Assembly: GCA_903885605.1 (NCBI GenBank)
Contig: CAISJD010000001.1
Location: 1 to 54,997 of the forward strand
Direction of reading: 5' to 3'
From: an uncultured Chthonomonas sp.
GTDB lineage: Bacteria; Armatimonadota; Chthonomonadetes; Chthonomonadales; CAJBBX01
DNA: 54,997 nt
The notes under the pieces: model-generated
Database searches by the model: none
What the model was told of the DNA's origin: nothing
Seen by the model: the letters and a program-made list of their open reading frames with translations, nothing else
Part shown: positions 39,284-47,646 of the stretch, piece by piece
How the letters are laid out: each line of letters opens with the position of its first letter
How positions within the stretch are numbered: position 1 is the stretch's first letter
Position numbers and translations under genes: made by a program

Positions 39284-40149
39284 GCGGCCCCGAACTGGCC
39301 GGCCTCCTACTGCCGCTGGGCGTCGCCGCGCTACGGCAGGCTACGCCGCTCGTCCTGGCCGGCCTGGGCGGCATCTGCTCCGAGCGCGTGGGGATCGTCA
39401 ACATTGCGCTGGAGGGCATGATGCTGGCCGGTGCCTTTACCGGCCTCGTGGCCGGCCGCCTGGCAGGTCCCTTGGTCGGCGTCCTGGCGGCGGTGACGGT
39501 GGGCATGCTGGTCGGGCTGACGCACCTCTGGGCGACCCGCAAGCTTCGGCTGAACCACATCGTCAGCGGCGTGGCGATCAACCTCCTGGCCCTCCACTCG
39601 ACCACCTTCCTCCTTCGTCGGCTCTTCAACCAGGCGGACCCGCCGGTCGAGGCACGCATCGAGTCCATGCTCCCCACGTCGCTTTTCACGGGCGTGGCGC
39701 TGGCGCTGGTGCTTGTCTTCCACCTCGTGCTCTACTACACTCCACTGGGGTTGCGCATCAGGGCGGTGGGCGAGAGCGAGGCCAGTACCCGCATGGCCGG
39801 CGTCGACACGGCCCGCGTGAAGATGCTGGGCCTGGCGGCATCGGGCGTGCTGGCGGGACTGGCCGGGGCGTACCTCTCGCTGGCGCAGGTGGGGCGTTTC
39901 AGTGACGACATGGTCAGCGGCCGCGGCTTCATCGCCCTGGCGGCCGTGGTCTGCGGGAGGTGGACGCCGCTGGGCATGGCGGCCGCCTCGCTGGCCTTCG
40001 GCGCGCTCGATGCGCTACAGTTCCACCTGCAGGGAAGCGTCGCGTTGCCGGGCGAACTGCTGCGGAGCATCCCGTATATCGCCACCGTCGTGGCTGCGAT
40101 GGCGCTCCGTCCCCGTCCGCCGGCCGATCTGGGCCGCCAGGAGGAGTAG
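39280..40149 (+). CDS. ABC importer permease 2 (NupQ/YufQ-type)
   Basis: 289 residues, polytopic. Marks of the second permease of nucleoside importers: TPLVLAGLGGICSERVGIVN near the start, IALEGMMLAGAFTGLVAG, and GRGFIALAAVVCGRWTPLGM near 210. ATGA overlap with permease 1. No substrate-binding (BMP/Med) lipoprotein gene follows; the next gene is on the other strand 9 bp away, so the binding protein must be elsewhere. Confidence 0.92.
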   Translation: MSGPELAGLLLPLGVAALRQATPLVLAGLGGICSERVGIVNIALEGMMLAGAFTGLVAGRLAGPLVGVLAAVTVGMLVGLTHLWATRKLRLNHIVSGVAINLLALHSTTFLLRRLFNQADPPVEARIESMLPTSLFTGVALALVLVFHLVLYYTPLGLRIRAVGESEASTRMAGVDTARVKMLGLAASGVLAGLAGAYLSLAQVGRFSDDMVSGRGFIALAAVVCGRWTPLGMAAASLAFGALDALQFHLQGSVALPGELLRSIPYIATVVAAMALRPRPPADLGRQEE

Positions 40150-40158
40150 GCCGCGCCC

Positions 40159-40974
40159 CTACGATCCTGTCGAGGCGTAGCGCCGCTCGCCGAGCTTCCA
40201 CACAAGCAGGCAGGCCGCGAGGAATGGCCCGCCGACGCAAGGCGCCAGCCACGTCAGCGGCGCGGGAAGCCCGCTGAGTTCCGGGCGCGACAGCAGTGCG
40301 GCCATCGGCACGGTGTTGATGGCCGCCAACGGCACGGCCACCGTGAAAAAGAGCCGGAACCAGGGGCGGTAGATCGTCAGCGGGTACTGGGCCATCTGGT
40401 TGCCGCCGTAGGTGACGATGTTCACCACCTCCAGCGACTCAATGGTCCAGAACGCCAGCGTCGCCTGCAGCACGAAGAGCCCGGCGAAGATGCAGGCGCC
40501 GCCGACGACGCAAAGGCCGACCAGCGACACGCGGGTCGCGTCCCACTCGATGCCCAGACCCATGCAGCCCCACGCGAGGATCGCGGAGCCCTGCACCAGC
40601 CGCCCCACCCGCATGATCTGCACCTCATGGGCGGCGAGTTGGAATGCCGTTGGCAGGGGGCGCAGCAGCAGTCGGTCGAAGTCGCCGGTGCGGACCATGC
40701 CGGGGAAGACGTCAAAGCCCCGCGCCCCCGCCTCGGCCAGCGCGAAGGCCACGTTGCTGATGCCGTACAGCACCGCGACCTCCGGCAGTCGCCACCCCGG
40801 CAGCGACCCGAACCGCGCGAAGAGCGCCCAGATGGCGCCGAACTCAGCCAGTGTTGCCACTAGTTGCGAGGCCGAGTAGAGCGCGAATGAGGCCCGGTAC
40901 TGCCACTGCGACCGCACCGAGGCGGCGACCAGGCGACCGTAGATGCGCGCGTATCGCCGCACCGATCGGATCAT
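40159..40974 (-). CDS. ABC-2 family permease (PF06182-type), second subunit
   Basis: 271 residues with about six hydrophobic segments. Marks of the COG3694-like partner: SQWQYRASFALYSASQLVA near 25, GMVRTGDFDRLLLRPLPTAF near 93, and late YPLTIYRPWFRLFFTVAVPL. Its ATPase and first permease (44022-45790) lie upstream on the same strand but are separated from it by the 983-residue secreted protein gene. The stop lies 9 bp from the convergent importer permease. Export of an unknown substrate. Confidence 0.85.
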   Translation of the reverse strand: MIRSVRRYARIYGRLVAASVRSQWQYRASFALYSASQLVATLAEFGAIWALFARFGSLPGWRLPEVAVLYGISNVAFALAEAGARGFDVFPGMVRTGDFDRLLLRPLPTAFQLAAHEVQIMRVGRLVQGSAILAWGCMGLGIEWDATRVSLVGLCVVGGACIFAGLFVLQATLAFWTIESLEVVNIVTYGGNQMAQYPLTIYRPWFRLFFTVAVPLAAINTVPMAALLSRPELSGLPAPLTWLAPCVGGPFLAACLLVWKLGERRYASTGS

Positions 40975-41002
40975 CCCGGCCTCGCCTCGATCACGTTCCG
41001 GC

Positions 41003-43954
41003 CTACGGCGCCGGCGTCACGTAGAGCCAGCGGCCCACGGCCTCCGGTCCCACGGTGATCGCCAGGGCGCCCGCGCTCCGATCGCACTTGACCTCGGCGC
41101 CGCGGCTACCGGGACCCGTCCCTTCGGCGTAGACCTTCACATTGGCCGGCAAGCCGATGTCCGGTATTCGAACCACGCCTTGCCAGTAGACCATGGCCTG
41201 CATAACGGCGCCGCCCGGCACTCGCCTCGCTTCGGGCACCGGCGCCCAGGCCAACTGCCCGGTCGGGCCGTCGGCGTAGACGCTGGTCTTGCCGTCGACC
41301 GTGATGGAGTTGGCCAGGCTCCCGGCGAAGGCGATCAGGTTGCCCGCGCCGTCCACGCGGAAGCACATGGAGCCCTTTCCCTTGTAGGTCACCGTATGGC
41401 CGTTGACGTCGGCGTTGCTCAGTTCCAGCGTGTCGTCCGGCAGCGTGATGCCTGCCATGGCAACCTTGTCGCGCTCCTCGTTCCGGGCAAATCCGCCCTC
41501 CCACTGCTCCTCCACCGTCCGCAGGTGCGGGGCCGCGGCTACCGCGCCATTGGGGAAGCGGCAGAAGAGGTAGGGCGTCGTCCGTGACAGCGCCTCGGTG
41601 TTGCCCTTGCCGTCATAGGCTCCCAGCGCCGATAGGATGTCGTAGAGCGTTCGCTCTTCGCGTCCCAGGCTGGCCGACTGGTCGTCGCGGGGCCGGAAGC
41701 CCAGCGCAACGCACTGACCGCCTCCCGGCAAGGTGCGCCGGACGCCGATGATGCGCCCCCTGCACCGCGCCACCGGCTCGGAGCCGGCCGCCGGCTCCAG
41801 CGGATAGATGCGGTCCACCAGCATGTCGGTCAGGATGGTCTGCGGCGCCACCTGCTTCAGTGCGCCCTCGAAGGCCACCTGCCGTCCCGGCGCTATGACG
41901 CCGAGGTTGTGGCCGGGCTTGGTGGTCGCGCCGAACAGCTCCGACCATATCGCCGACGCAGGCTCGCCCTCGGCGGTGAGCGTGGGCGGCGGGCCGCACC
42001 AGATCACGCGTCCGCCCGCCCGGGCCAGTGCGCCCATCATGGCCAGCAGCTTGGCGCTGGGCAGCGGCTCGAACTGCGCCATGAGCGTGGTGAACCTGCG
42101 GCCTGCCAGCACGATGGCGCCGCCCTCCACCTTTCCGAGCTCCACCAGCTTGGCCTGGGTGATCAGGTTGGCATAGCCGTACTGCGTCATCCATGAACCG
42201 AAGCGCTCCTCGGTGGCCACCAGGTCCAGTGGGTAGAGCATGAGCACGGAGACGTCGCGGTGCTGCATTTCCTGTACCATGCCGAAGAGCGGAGAGCCCG
42301 CGGCGCCGTAGACGTTGACCAGGTCCATGCGGCGCGCGTTGATGGCGTTGGGCATTCCCCAGTGCGCGCCGTAGGAGTAGGGGACCTCATTGATGACGCC
42401 CGTGGAGCAGGCCAGCGCCAGTCCCACATAGTTGCGGTCGAGCCATCCGCACTCGGCGTGGTCGTTGCCGTTGCCGGTGAGGAACTCGCCCCACTTGAAG
42501 TAGTCGTGGCACGCGGAGGCGGCCTGATGGACCGTGTTGGACCAGACGAAGTTCGGCGTGTACTCGTAGGCCTGGCTGTACATGTTCTCGCCGTAGGCCC
42601 GCCAGTTGTCGATGGTCGGGCTCTCTGCCCAGGTGGCGTGGGCCCGCGACTCCAGCGTGTGGCCCATGCGAGCCTCGGCATGGCGCTTGGCGGCCGCGAA
42701 GAGCTCCACCACGCCGTCCTGCAGCAGGCGGTAGTAGCGCGACCGGAACAGCTCAGTGCGGCGGGCGTCCTCCGGCGCGGCGCCCATGACGTGCGAGACG
42801 CGCTCGGCTGCGGAGAGGTCGTTGGCCTGGTCCTCCTGCCCGTAGGCGAAGTAGACCATGTACTTGGCCAGGTCGACGTACTCCGCGCCGTACTTCTGGG
42901 CGAAGGCCCGCGAGAGGCCCGGCGATACATAGCGCATGGCGAACTGGCCGTGGTCATGGTGCCCGAAGTAGTTCCAGTCCTGCTGGATGTGCATCTCGTC
43001 GGAGTAGAGCGCGTTGAGCTTCACTCCGGCGTCGGCGTACTTGTCGATCAGCTTCTTCAGGTAGGGCAGCGCCTTGGGGCTCAGGTAGTCCATCTCGGGC
43101 GTCTTGTACTGCTGGACCACCAGCACGCGCTCCAGGCCGCCCACGTCGGTGCGTCCCTTGCCGAAGACGCGAATCTGCACGGCCGACTTGCCCTCGGCCT
43201 CCTTCTCCATCAGTTCGACCGAGGCGGTATCGGTGATCTCGCGGATGCCCTTGGGGTCCACGGCGCGGTAGGGGGTGCCGCTGATGGGCGCCTCGTGGAA
43301 CGCGAAGACGCGGACGCCGGCGTCGGCGATCTTGAACGGCCCCTTGTTGTTGACCCAGATGCGCTGCTGCCAGAGCTGTACGCTGTACTTGCCCGTGGCC
43401 GGGTCGCGTCGGCCCTCGCGGTAGTGCATCCAGAGGCCCTGCTCGCCCGTCGCCCGCGTGTAGGCCTTCCCGATCTCCAGCGGCGTGAGCAGGCTCAGCT
43501 CCAGTCCCAGCCCGTACTTCTCGGCGAACCGGCCGATCTTTGCGATCCGCTGGACATACTCGTCCATGTCGGGCATCAGGTTGCGCGGGCCGGACTGGCC
43601 GGGCCGGTACTGGCTGAAGAAGTGGTCGAAGGCGATGATCAGCGTCCGCTGTCCCGCGGCCTTGGCACGCTCGCACACCTGCCGAAGGCTGGCCTCCTCC
43701 TTCTGGAAGGTGAGCGTGAGGTTCAGGACCTTGTCGGGATCCTCCAGCGCCTCGAACTCCTTGTCGCTGACGAGGATGATGCACGCGCGTCCGAGCTGGA
43801 AGCTCCAGGCGCCGGGGTACGAGACCAGTTCGCCTTTGTACACGTTCTCCGGGACGTCTTGCTTCACTGGCGTCTTCTCCTGTGCGTCGGCGAGGCCCGT
43901 GGCCATCCAGACGGCGGCGGCCAGCAGGGCGGCGAGCGTTGATCGGAATCGCAT
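41003..43954 (-). CDS. Large secreted protein, possibly glycoside-hydrolase-like
   Basis: 983 residues from ATG 43954 (GAGGAG upstream; gives a clean signal peptide, MRFRSTLAALLAAAVWMATG...ADAQ). I do not recognise the family. From about 60 to 480 it has a TIM-barrel feel with aromatic-rich strands, e.g. TLIIAFDHFFSQY, LNALYSDEMHIQQDW (an acidic residue at a strand end, a candidate catalytic Glu), and ANFVW-like PNFVWSNTVHQAA. Around 640-760 a Rossmann-like part (AGGRVIWCGPPPTLT) recalls the trimerisation domain of GH42 enzymes; the last 200 residues look beta-rich. It sits between two ABC-2 permease genes in one orientation. Confidence 0.7.
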   Translation of the reverse strand: MRFRSTLAALLAAAVWMATGLADAQEKTPVKQDVPENVYKGELVSYPGAWSFQLGRACIILVSDKEFEALEDPDKVLNLTLTFQKEEASLRQVCERAKAAGQRTLIIAFDHFFSQYRPGQSGPRNLMPDMDEYVQRIAKIGRFAEKYGLGLELSLLTPLEIGKAYTRATGEQGLWMHYREGRRDPATGKYSVQLWQQRIWVNNKGPFKIADAGVRVFAFHEAPISGTPYRAVDPKGIREITDTASVELMEKEAEGKSAVQIRVFGKGRTDVGGLERVLVVQQYKTPEMDYLSPKALPYLKKLIDKYADAGVKLNALYSDEMHIQQDWNYFGHHDHGQFAMRYVSPGLSRAFAQKYGAEYVDLAKYMVYFAYGQEDQANDLSAAERVSHVMGAAPEDARRTELFRSRYYRLLQDGVVELFAAAKRHAEARMGHTLESRAHATWAESPTIDNWRAYGENMYSQAYEYTPNFVWSNTVHQAASACHDYFKWGEFLTGNGNDHAECGWLDRNYVGLALACSTGVINEVPYSYGAHWGMPNAINARRMDLVNVYGAAGSPLFGMVQEMQHRDVSVLMLYPLDLVATEERFGSWMTQYGYANLITQAKLVELGKVEGGAIVLAGRRFTTLMAQFEPLPSAKLLAMMGALARAGGRVIWCGPPPTLTAEGEPASAIWSELFGATTKPGHNLGVIAPGRQVAFEGALKQVAPQTILTDMLVDRIYPLEPAAGSEPVARCRGRIIGVRRTLPGGGQCVALGFRPRDDQSASLGREERTLYDILSALGAYDGKGNTEALSRTTPYLFCRFPNGAVAAAPHLRTVEEQWEGGFARNEERDKVAMAGITLPDDTLELSNADVNGHTVTYKGKGSMCFRVDGAGNLIAFAGSLANSITVDGKTSVYADGPTGQLAWAPVPEARRVPGGAVMQAMVYWQGVVRIPDIGLPANVKVYAEGTGPGSRGAEVKCDRSAGALAITVGPEAVGRWLYVTPAP

Positions 43955-44021
43955 CGGGTCCGTCTCCTCACATGCGGCGTTCGACATAGGCTTCGGCGCG
44001 GGCGGCGTGGTTTCCTGCGGA

Positions 44022-44810
44022 TCAGCCGCCCATCACGGTGAGGCGCCGCATCCCGCGGTTCACCATGCCCCGACCGAGGGCCACCAGGGCCACGGTCCAG
44101 AGCGACTGATGCAGCAGCACGAGCCAGGCGTTCTCGGGCGGGATGTTGCCGGAGTAGAGGCGGAAGGGGAGGTCGACGATGCCGCTGAAGGGCAGGAGGA
44201 CCACCGCGCGGCCCAACCAATCCGGCAGCAGGGCCAGGGGCGCGATGTTGCCAGAGAGGCTGAGGGCCACGGCCGCCAGCAGGCGCGAGGCGCCGTCGCC
44301 GGAGATGGTCCAGAGCGCCGAGGCCGTGAGGATCACCGTCAACGCGCAGGCCAGCAGCAGCGCGAGGAGCATCGACGCGGCGAACCACATCAACGAGGCC
44401 GCGCTCGCCGGGCCGGGCATCCCGAAGAGCAGCAGGGCGGCCGTGAGGAGCGGCACCGATCGGAGCAGCGTCGGCGCGGTCCGCATGGCCAGCGCACGGG
44501 CGAACCAGAGCGAGTAGAGGTCGATGGGCCGAGCCAGCTCATACGCCACGGAGCCCGTGCGGACCTGGTCGCGGACGTCGGCGTCCACGTTCCACGGGAA
44601 CATGGCCAGGAACGCCTGCCCCAGCCAGACGTAGGCGGAGACCTGCGAGAGGGTCATGGGCGCCGGCCCGCCGGCCCGGTAGAATGCCTCCAGGATCATC
44701 AGGCGCAGGAAGCCCCACGCCACCTGGGTCGCGAGGCCCGCGGCGGCCGCGGCGCGGTACTGCAGCAGCAGTCGGCACCGGGTGCGCAGGACGGCGAGGT
44801 AGGGGCGCAT
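44022..44810 (-). CDS. ABC-2 family permease (PF06182-type), first subunit
   Basis: 262 residues with about six hydrophobic segments. Seen: LLLQYRAAAAAGLATQVAWG near 15, VRTGSVAYELARPIDLYSLW near 83, typical of the COG4587-like half, and LLPFSGIVDLPFRLYSGNIP near 205. Its ATG shares a nucleotide with the upstream ATPase stop. Together with 44810-45790 and 40159-40974 it forms a three-subunit exporter. Confidence 0.87.
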   Translation of the reverse strand: MRPYLAVLRTRCRLLLQYRAAAAAGLATQVAWGFLRLMILEAFYRAGGPAPMTLSQVSAYVWLGQAFLAMFPWNVDADVRDQVRTGSVAYELARPIDLYSLWFARALAMRTAPTLLRSVPLLTAALLLFGMPGPASAASLMWFAASMLLALLLACALTVILTASALWTISGDGASRLLAAVALSLSGNIAPLALLPDWLGRAVVLLPFSGIVDLPFRLYSGNIPPENAWLVLLHQSLWTVALVALGRGMVNRGMRRLTVMGG

Positions 44811-45790
44811 CAGGGCGTATCGCGGTAGACCTGCGCCACCACTTCCTCGATGGGCCGGTCCGCCACAGTCAGGTCGCGGATGGGGCAGGCCGCCGCGGCT
44901 CGTGCGATCAGCTCGTGCGTGGCGACCTGCTCGGGGTCATACTCCAGCCAGAGCCGGTCTCCCTCGCGCCGCACCAGTTCGGCGCCCTCCAGGTCGACGT
45001 CGGCCACGTCGGCCGCGAGGTCGATCATCAACGTGCGCCGGGCGCTGCTCATGCGGCGGAGGTCATCTACGGCTCCGTCGAGCAACAGCGAGCCGTCCGC
45101 GATGAGCAGCACGCGACGGCAGAGGCGCTCGATGTCGTCCATGTCGTGGGTCGTCAGCAGCACGGTGACCCCGCGCTCGGTCGACCAGTCACGAATCGCC
45201 TCGCGCAGGGCGAGCTTGGAGACGGCGTCGAGGCCGATGGTGGGCTCGTCCAGGAAGAGTATGCTCGGCCGGTGTAGCAGCGCCGCGGCCAGGTCGCAGC
45301 GCATCCGCAGCCCCAGGCTCAGCTGCCGCACCGGCGAGTCGAGTACCTCGGCCAGGTGGAAGCGCTCCACAACATCGGCCAGCGTCTCGTCGTAGTCGCG
45401 GCGGGGCAAATCGTAGATCTCGCGGAGCAGGGCGAACGAGTCGATGACGGGCAGGTCCCACCAGAGCTGCGTTCGCTGCCCGAAGACCACGCCGATGTGG
45501 CGCACGTGCGCCTTGCGGTCGGCCCAGGGGGTGCGTCCCAGCACGGTGGCCTCGCCGCCGTCGGGGTTCATGATCCCCGCGATGATCTTGATGGCGGTGG
45601 ACTTCCCGGCGCCGTTGGGGCCGATGCAGCCGACGATCTGGCCCGCTTCGATCTCGAAGGTGATGCCCTTCAGGGCCTCAACGGTTCGGGTGCGCCGGTG
45701 GACGAGGTCCATCAGGGCGCCGAAGGGGCCGGAGGACCTGAGCGGAACGCGGAAGCTCTTGCGGAGGCCCCGGACCTCGATCTGCGCCAC
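44810..45790 (-). CDS. ABC-2 exporter ATP-binding protein (COG4586-like)
   Basis: 326 residues. The N-terminal extension before the core (FGALMDLVHRRTRTVEALKG) is typical of this subfamily. Walker A CIGPNGAGKSTAIKIIAGI, Q-loop VVFGQRTQLWWDLPVIDSFA, signature LSLGLRMRCDLAAALLHRP, Walker B ILFLDEPTIGLDAVSK, H-loop LTTHDMDDIERLCRR. It starts 12 nt after the anti-sigma-like gene and overlaps the first permease by one nt. Confidence 0.93.
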   Translation of the reverse strand: MAQIEVRGLRKSFRVPLRSSGPFGALMDLVHRRTRTVEALKGITFEIEAGQIVGCIGPNGAGKSTAIKIIAGIMNPDGGEATVLGRTPWADRKAHVRHIGVVFGQRTQLWWDLPVIDSFALLREIYDLPRRDYDETLADVVERFHLAEVLDSPVRQLSLGLRMRCDLAAALLHRPSILFLDEPTIGLDAVSKLALREAIRDWSTERGVTVLLTTHDMDDIERLCRRVLLIADGSLLLDGAVDDLRRMSSARRTLMIDLAADVADVDLEGAELVRREGDRLWLEYDPEQVATHELIARAAAACPIRDLTVADRPIEEVVAQVYRDTP

Positions 45791-45802
45791 GGGCGGCCCG
45801 CG

Positions 45803-46726
45803 CTAGAAGCGGCTGCGGACGAGGGACACCGTGGCCTCGCGCCGAGCGTCGCGCCCGGCCTCCCACGTGTCGGGCAGGGGCTCCATGGCGGCTCGGGAGG
45901 ATCGGATCGACGCCAGCGTGGCGACCACGCCGTCTGCCAGGCCGCTGGAAGGCGCTGCGGAGAGCACCACCACCGGGGTGGATGCGAGCGCAGGCGCCGA
46001 GGGCGTCTCGTCTGCCTCGAGCCACTCGTCATCGGCCTGCGCGGGCTGCGGCTCCGCGTCGGCCCGCCGTTCGGCGCCGGGCGGCGCTACGGCCACGGCG
46101 CGCAGCGATGTGGGTTCCACAGGATCAGCGCTCAGCGTCGCCGTCGTGGGCCACCGGAGGACCGCGTAGGAGACGGCAGGGCGCCGTGCGCGGGTGGGCG
46201 CCTCGCGCATATCGGCAGGCTCGGTGCGCACGATGGCGGACCGCACCGGCTGCTCGGCGAAGACTGTGGCGGCGGTCGGGCGCGCGGCGTTCGGCGCCGG
46301 CGGTTCAGTGACCGTGACGGTTGCGGGCGCTGCCGGTTGTGTCAGCTGCTTCCATAGGGCCATCATCGGATGTGGCCGCGAGATGAACGACGCGTCGAGC
46401 CAGACCGACCCGGGCTTCCGAACGACTGCCGCCACAAGCAGCGTGGCGCAGGCGCCGCATACTCCGGCCATCGCCAGACGGCGGTGTAGGGCCCTGCGGC
46501 GTCGGCCCTCGATGGTCGCGGCGATGATCGCGTCTCGGAGGCCGGCGGGGGCGGTCGCATCGCACTCATCCTGGTCGCTGGATGCCATCAGGACGGCCAT
46601 CTGGAGTGCCTGCTTGCACTGTGCACACCGGTCGAGGTGCAGGTGCGCGGCAGCCACCTCCTCGGCGGACGATGCCGTAGAGAGGAGCGCGGCTAGAGTG
46701 CGGTCTTGGTGCCTGCAGCGTTCCAT
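45803..46726 (-). CDS. Anti-sigma-factor-like membrane protein with zinc-finger motif
   Basis: 307 residues. The N-terminal domain contains HLHLDRCAQCKQAL, the HxxxCxxC motif of zinc anti-sigma (ZAS/zf-HC2) domains. One transmembrane helix follows near residue 85-105 (LAMAGVCGACATLLVAAVV), then about 200 residues of Pro/Ala/Glu-rich, probably extracytoplasmic sequence with no recognisable fold. There is no ECF sigma gene beside it, which is unusual. It lies 98 nt after dapB and 12 nt before the ABC ATPase. Confidence 0.7.
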   Translation of the reverse strand: MERCRHQDRTLAALLSTASSAEEVAAAHLHLDRCAQCKQALQMAVLMASSDQDECDATAPAGLRDAIIAATIEGRRRRALHRRLAMAGVCGACATLLVAAVVRKPGSVWLDASFISRPHPMMALWKQLTQPAAPATVTVTEPPAPNAARPTAATVFAEQPVRSAIVRTEPADMREAPTRARRPAVSYAVLRWPTTATLSADPVEPTSLRAVAVAPPGAERRADAEPQPAQADDEWLEADETPSAPALASTPVVVLSAAPSSGLADGVVATLASIRSSRAAMEPLPDTWEAGRDARREATVSLVRSRF

Positions 46727-46824
46727 GGTCGGTGGTCCTGACGGTCGCCGGGGTGTTGCCTTCCGTGCGCCAACTACTTAGATGCGCACGGGCGCCTCTC
46801 CGTTCCCGGTCGCACGAAACAGGC

Positions 46825-47646
46825 CTATCCCTGCGCCCCGGATGCCGTCATAACATGCTCCAGACCCACGCGAAGGCCCTGCACCGTGCCGATGCGCCGG
46901 ATGGCCAGCACGACGCCGGGCATGAACGAGCGCCGGTCGATGCTGTCGTGCCGGATCGAGAGCGTCTGCCCCAGCGCGCCGAACAGGACCTCCTGGTGCG
47001 CCACCAGCCCGGGCAGGCGGATGCTGTGTACCGGCACGCCGTCGGGGCTCGCGCCTCGGGCGCCGGGCGACTTCTCGATCTGCCCCTCGGGCATGGGCAA
47101 CTGGCCGCTGCGGACCCGGGCGATGCGCGCGGCCGTCTCCATGGCGGTGCCGGAGGGCGAGTCGAGCTTCTTCTCGTGGTGGAGCTCGATCACCTCCACG
47201 TCGGGCATGTAGCGGGCGGCCTCCTCGGCGAAGCGCATCATCAGCACGGCTCCGATGGCGAAGTTCGGGGCCACAAGCAGACCGAGCCCGGCTTCCTCGG
47301 CTACGGCGCCCAGCCTGTCGCGCTCGGAGGGATCGATGCCCGTTGAGCCGACCACGGCATGGCAGCCCTGCCGGAGAGCAGCCTTGATATTGCCCACCGC
47401 CGACCGAGCCGGCGAGAACTCCACCAGCACCTCGGCGCGTCCCGCCAGCTGCGCCTCATCGACCGATGCCGCCACCGCGATGCCCAGCGAGCCGATGCCC
47501 GCCAGCTCCCCGATGTCGGACCCATGCCCTGCGGGGTCGATGGCCGCAACCAGCATCAGGCCCTCGGCCTCATGCACAGCTCGCACCACCTCCAGGCCCA
47601 TGCGGCCCGCGGCGCCCGATACGGCGACCCGAATCTCCTGGCTCAT
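46825..47646 (-). CDS. dapB: 4-hydroxy-tetrahydrodipicolinate reductase DapB
   Basis: Reduces HTPA in lysine/diaminopimelate synthesis. 273 residues. Seen: N-terminal nucleotide loop VAVSGAAGRMGLEVV, VEFSPARSAVG (family: DFT), VVGSTGIDPSERDRL, APNFAIGAVLMMRFAEEAA, the catalytic ELHHEKKLDSPSGTAMETA, and HQEVLFGALGQTLSIRHDS. ATG overlaps the M16 peptidase stop as ATGA, so the two are translationally coupled; protease-dapB linkage is also common in Bacillota. Confidence 0.96.
   Translation of the reverse strand: MSQEIRVAVSGAAGRMGLEVVRAVHEAEGLMLVAAIDPAGHGSDIGELAGIGSLGIAVAASVDEAQLAGRAEVLVEFSPARSAVGNIKAALRQGCHAVVGSTGIDPSERDRLGAVAEEAGLGLLVAPNFAIGAVLMMRFAEEAARYMPDVEVIELHHEKKLDSPSGTAMETAARIARVRSGQLPMPEGQIEKSPGARGASPDGVPVHSIRLPGLVAHQEVLFGALGQTLSIRHDSIDRRSFMPGVVLAIRRIGTVQGLRVGLEHVMTASGAQG

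Noticed and set aside
42260-43942. 560-codon open frame on the plus strand
   Set aside because: Antisense to the 983-residue secreted protein, which has a signal peptide and ribosome-binding site; no domain in the shadow frame.
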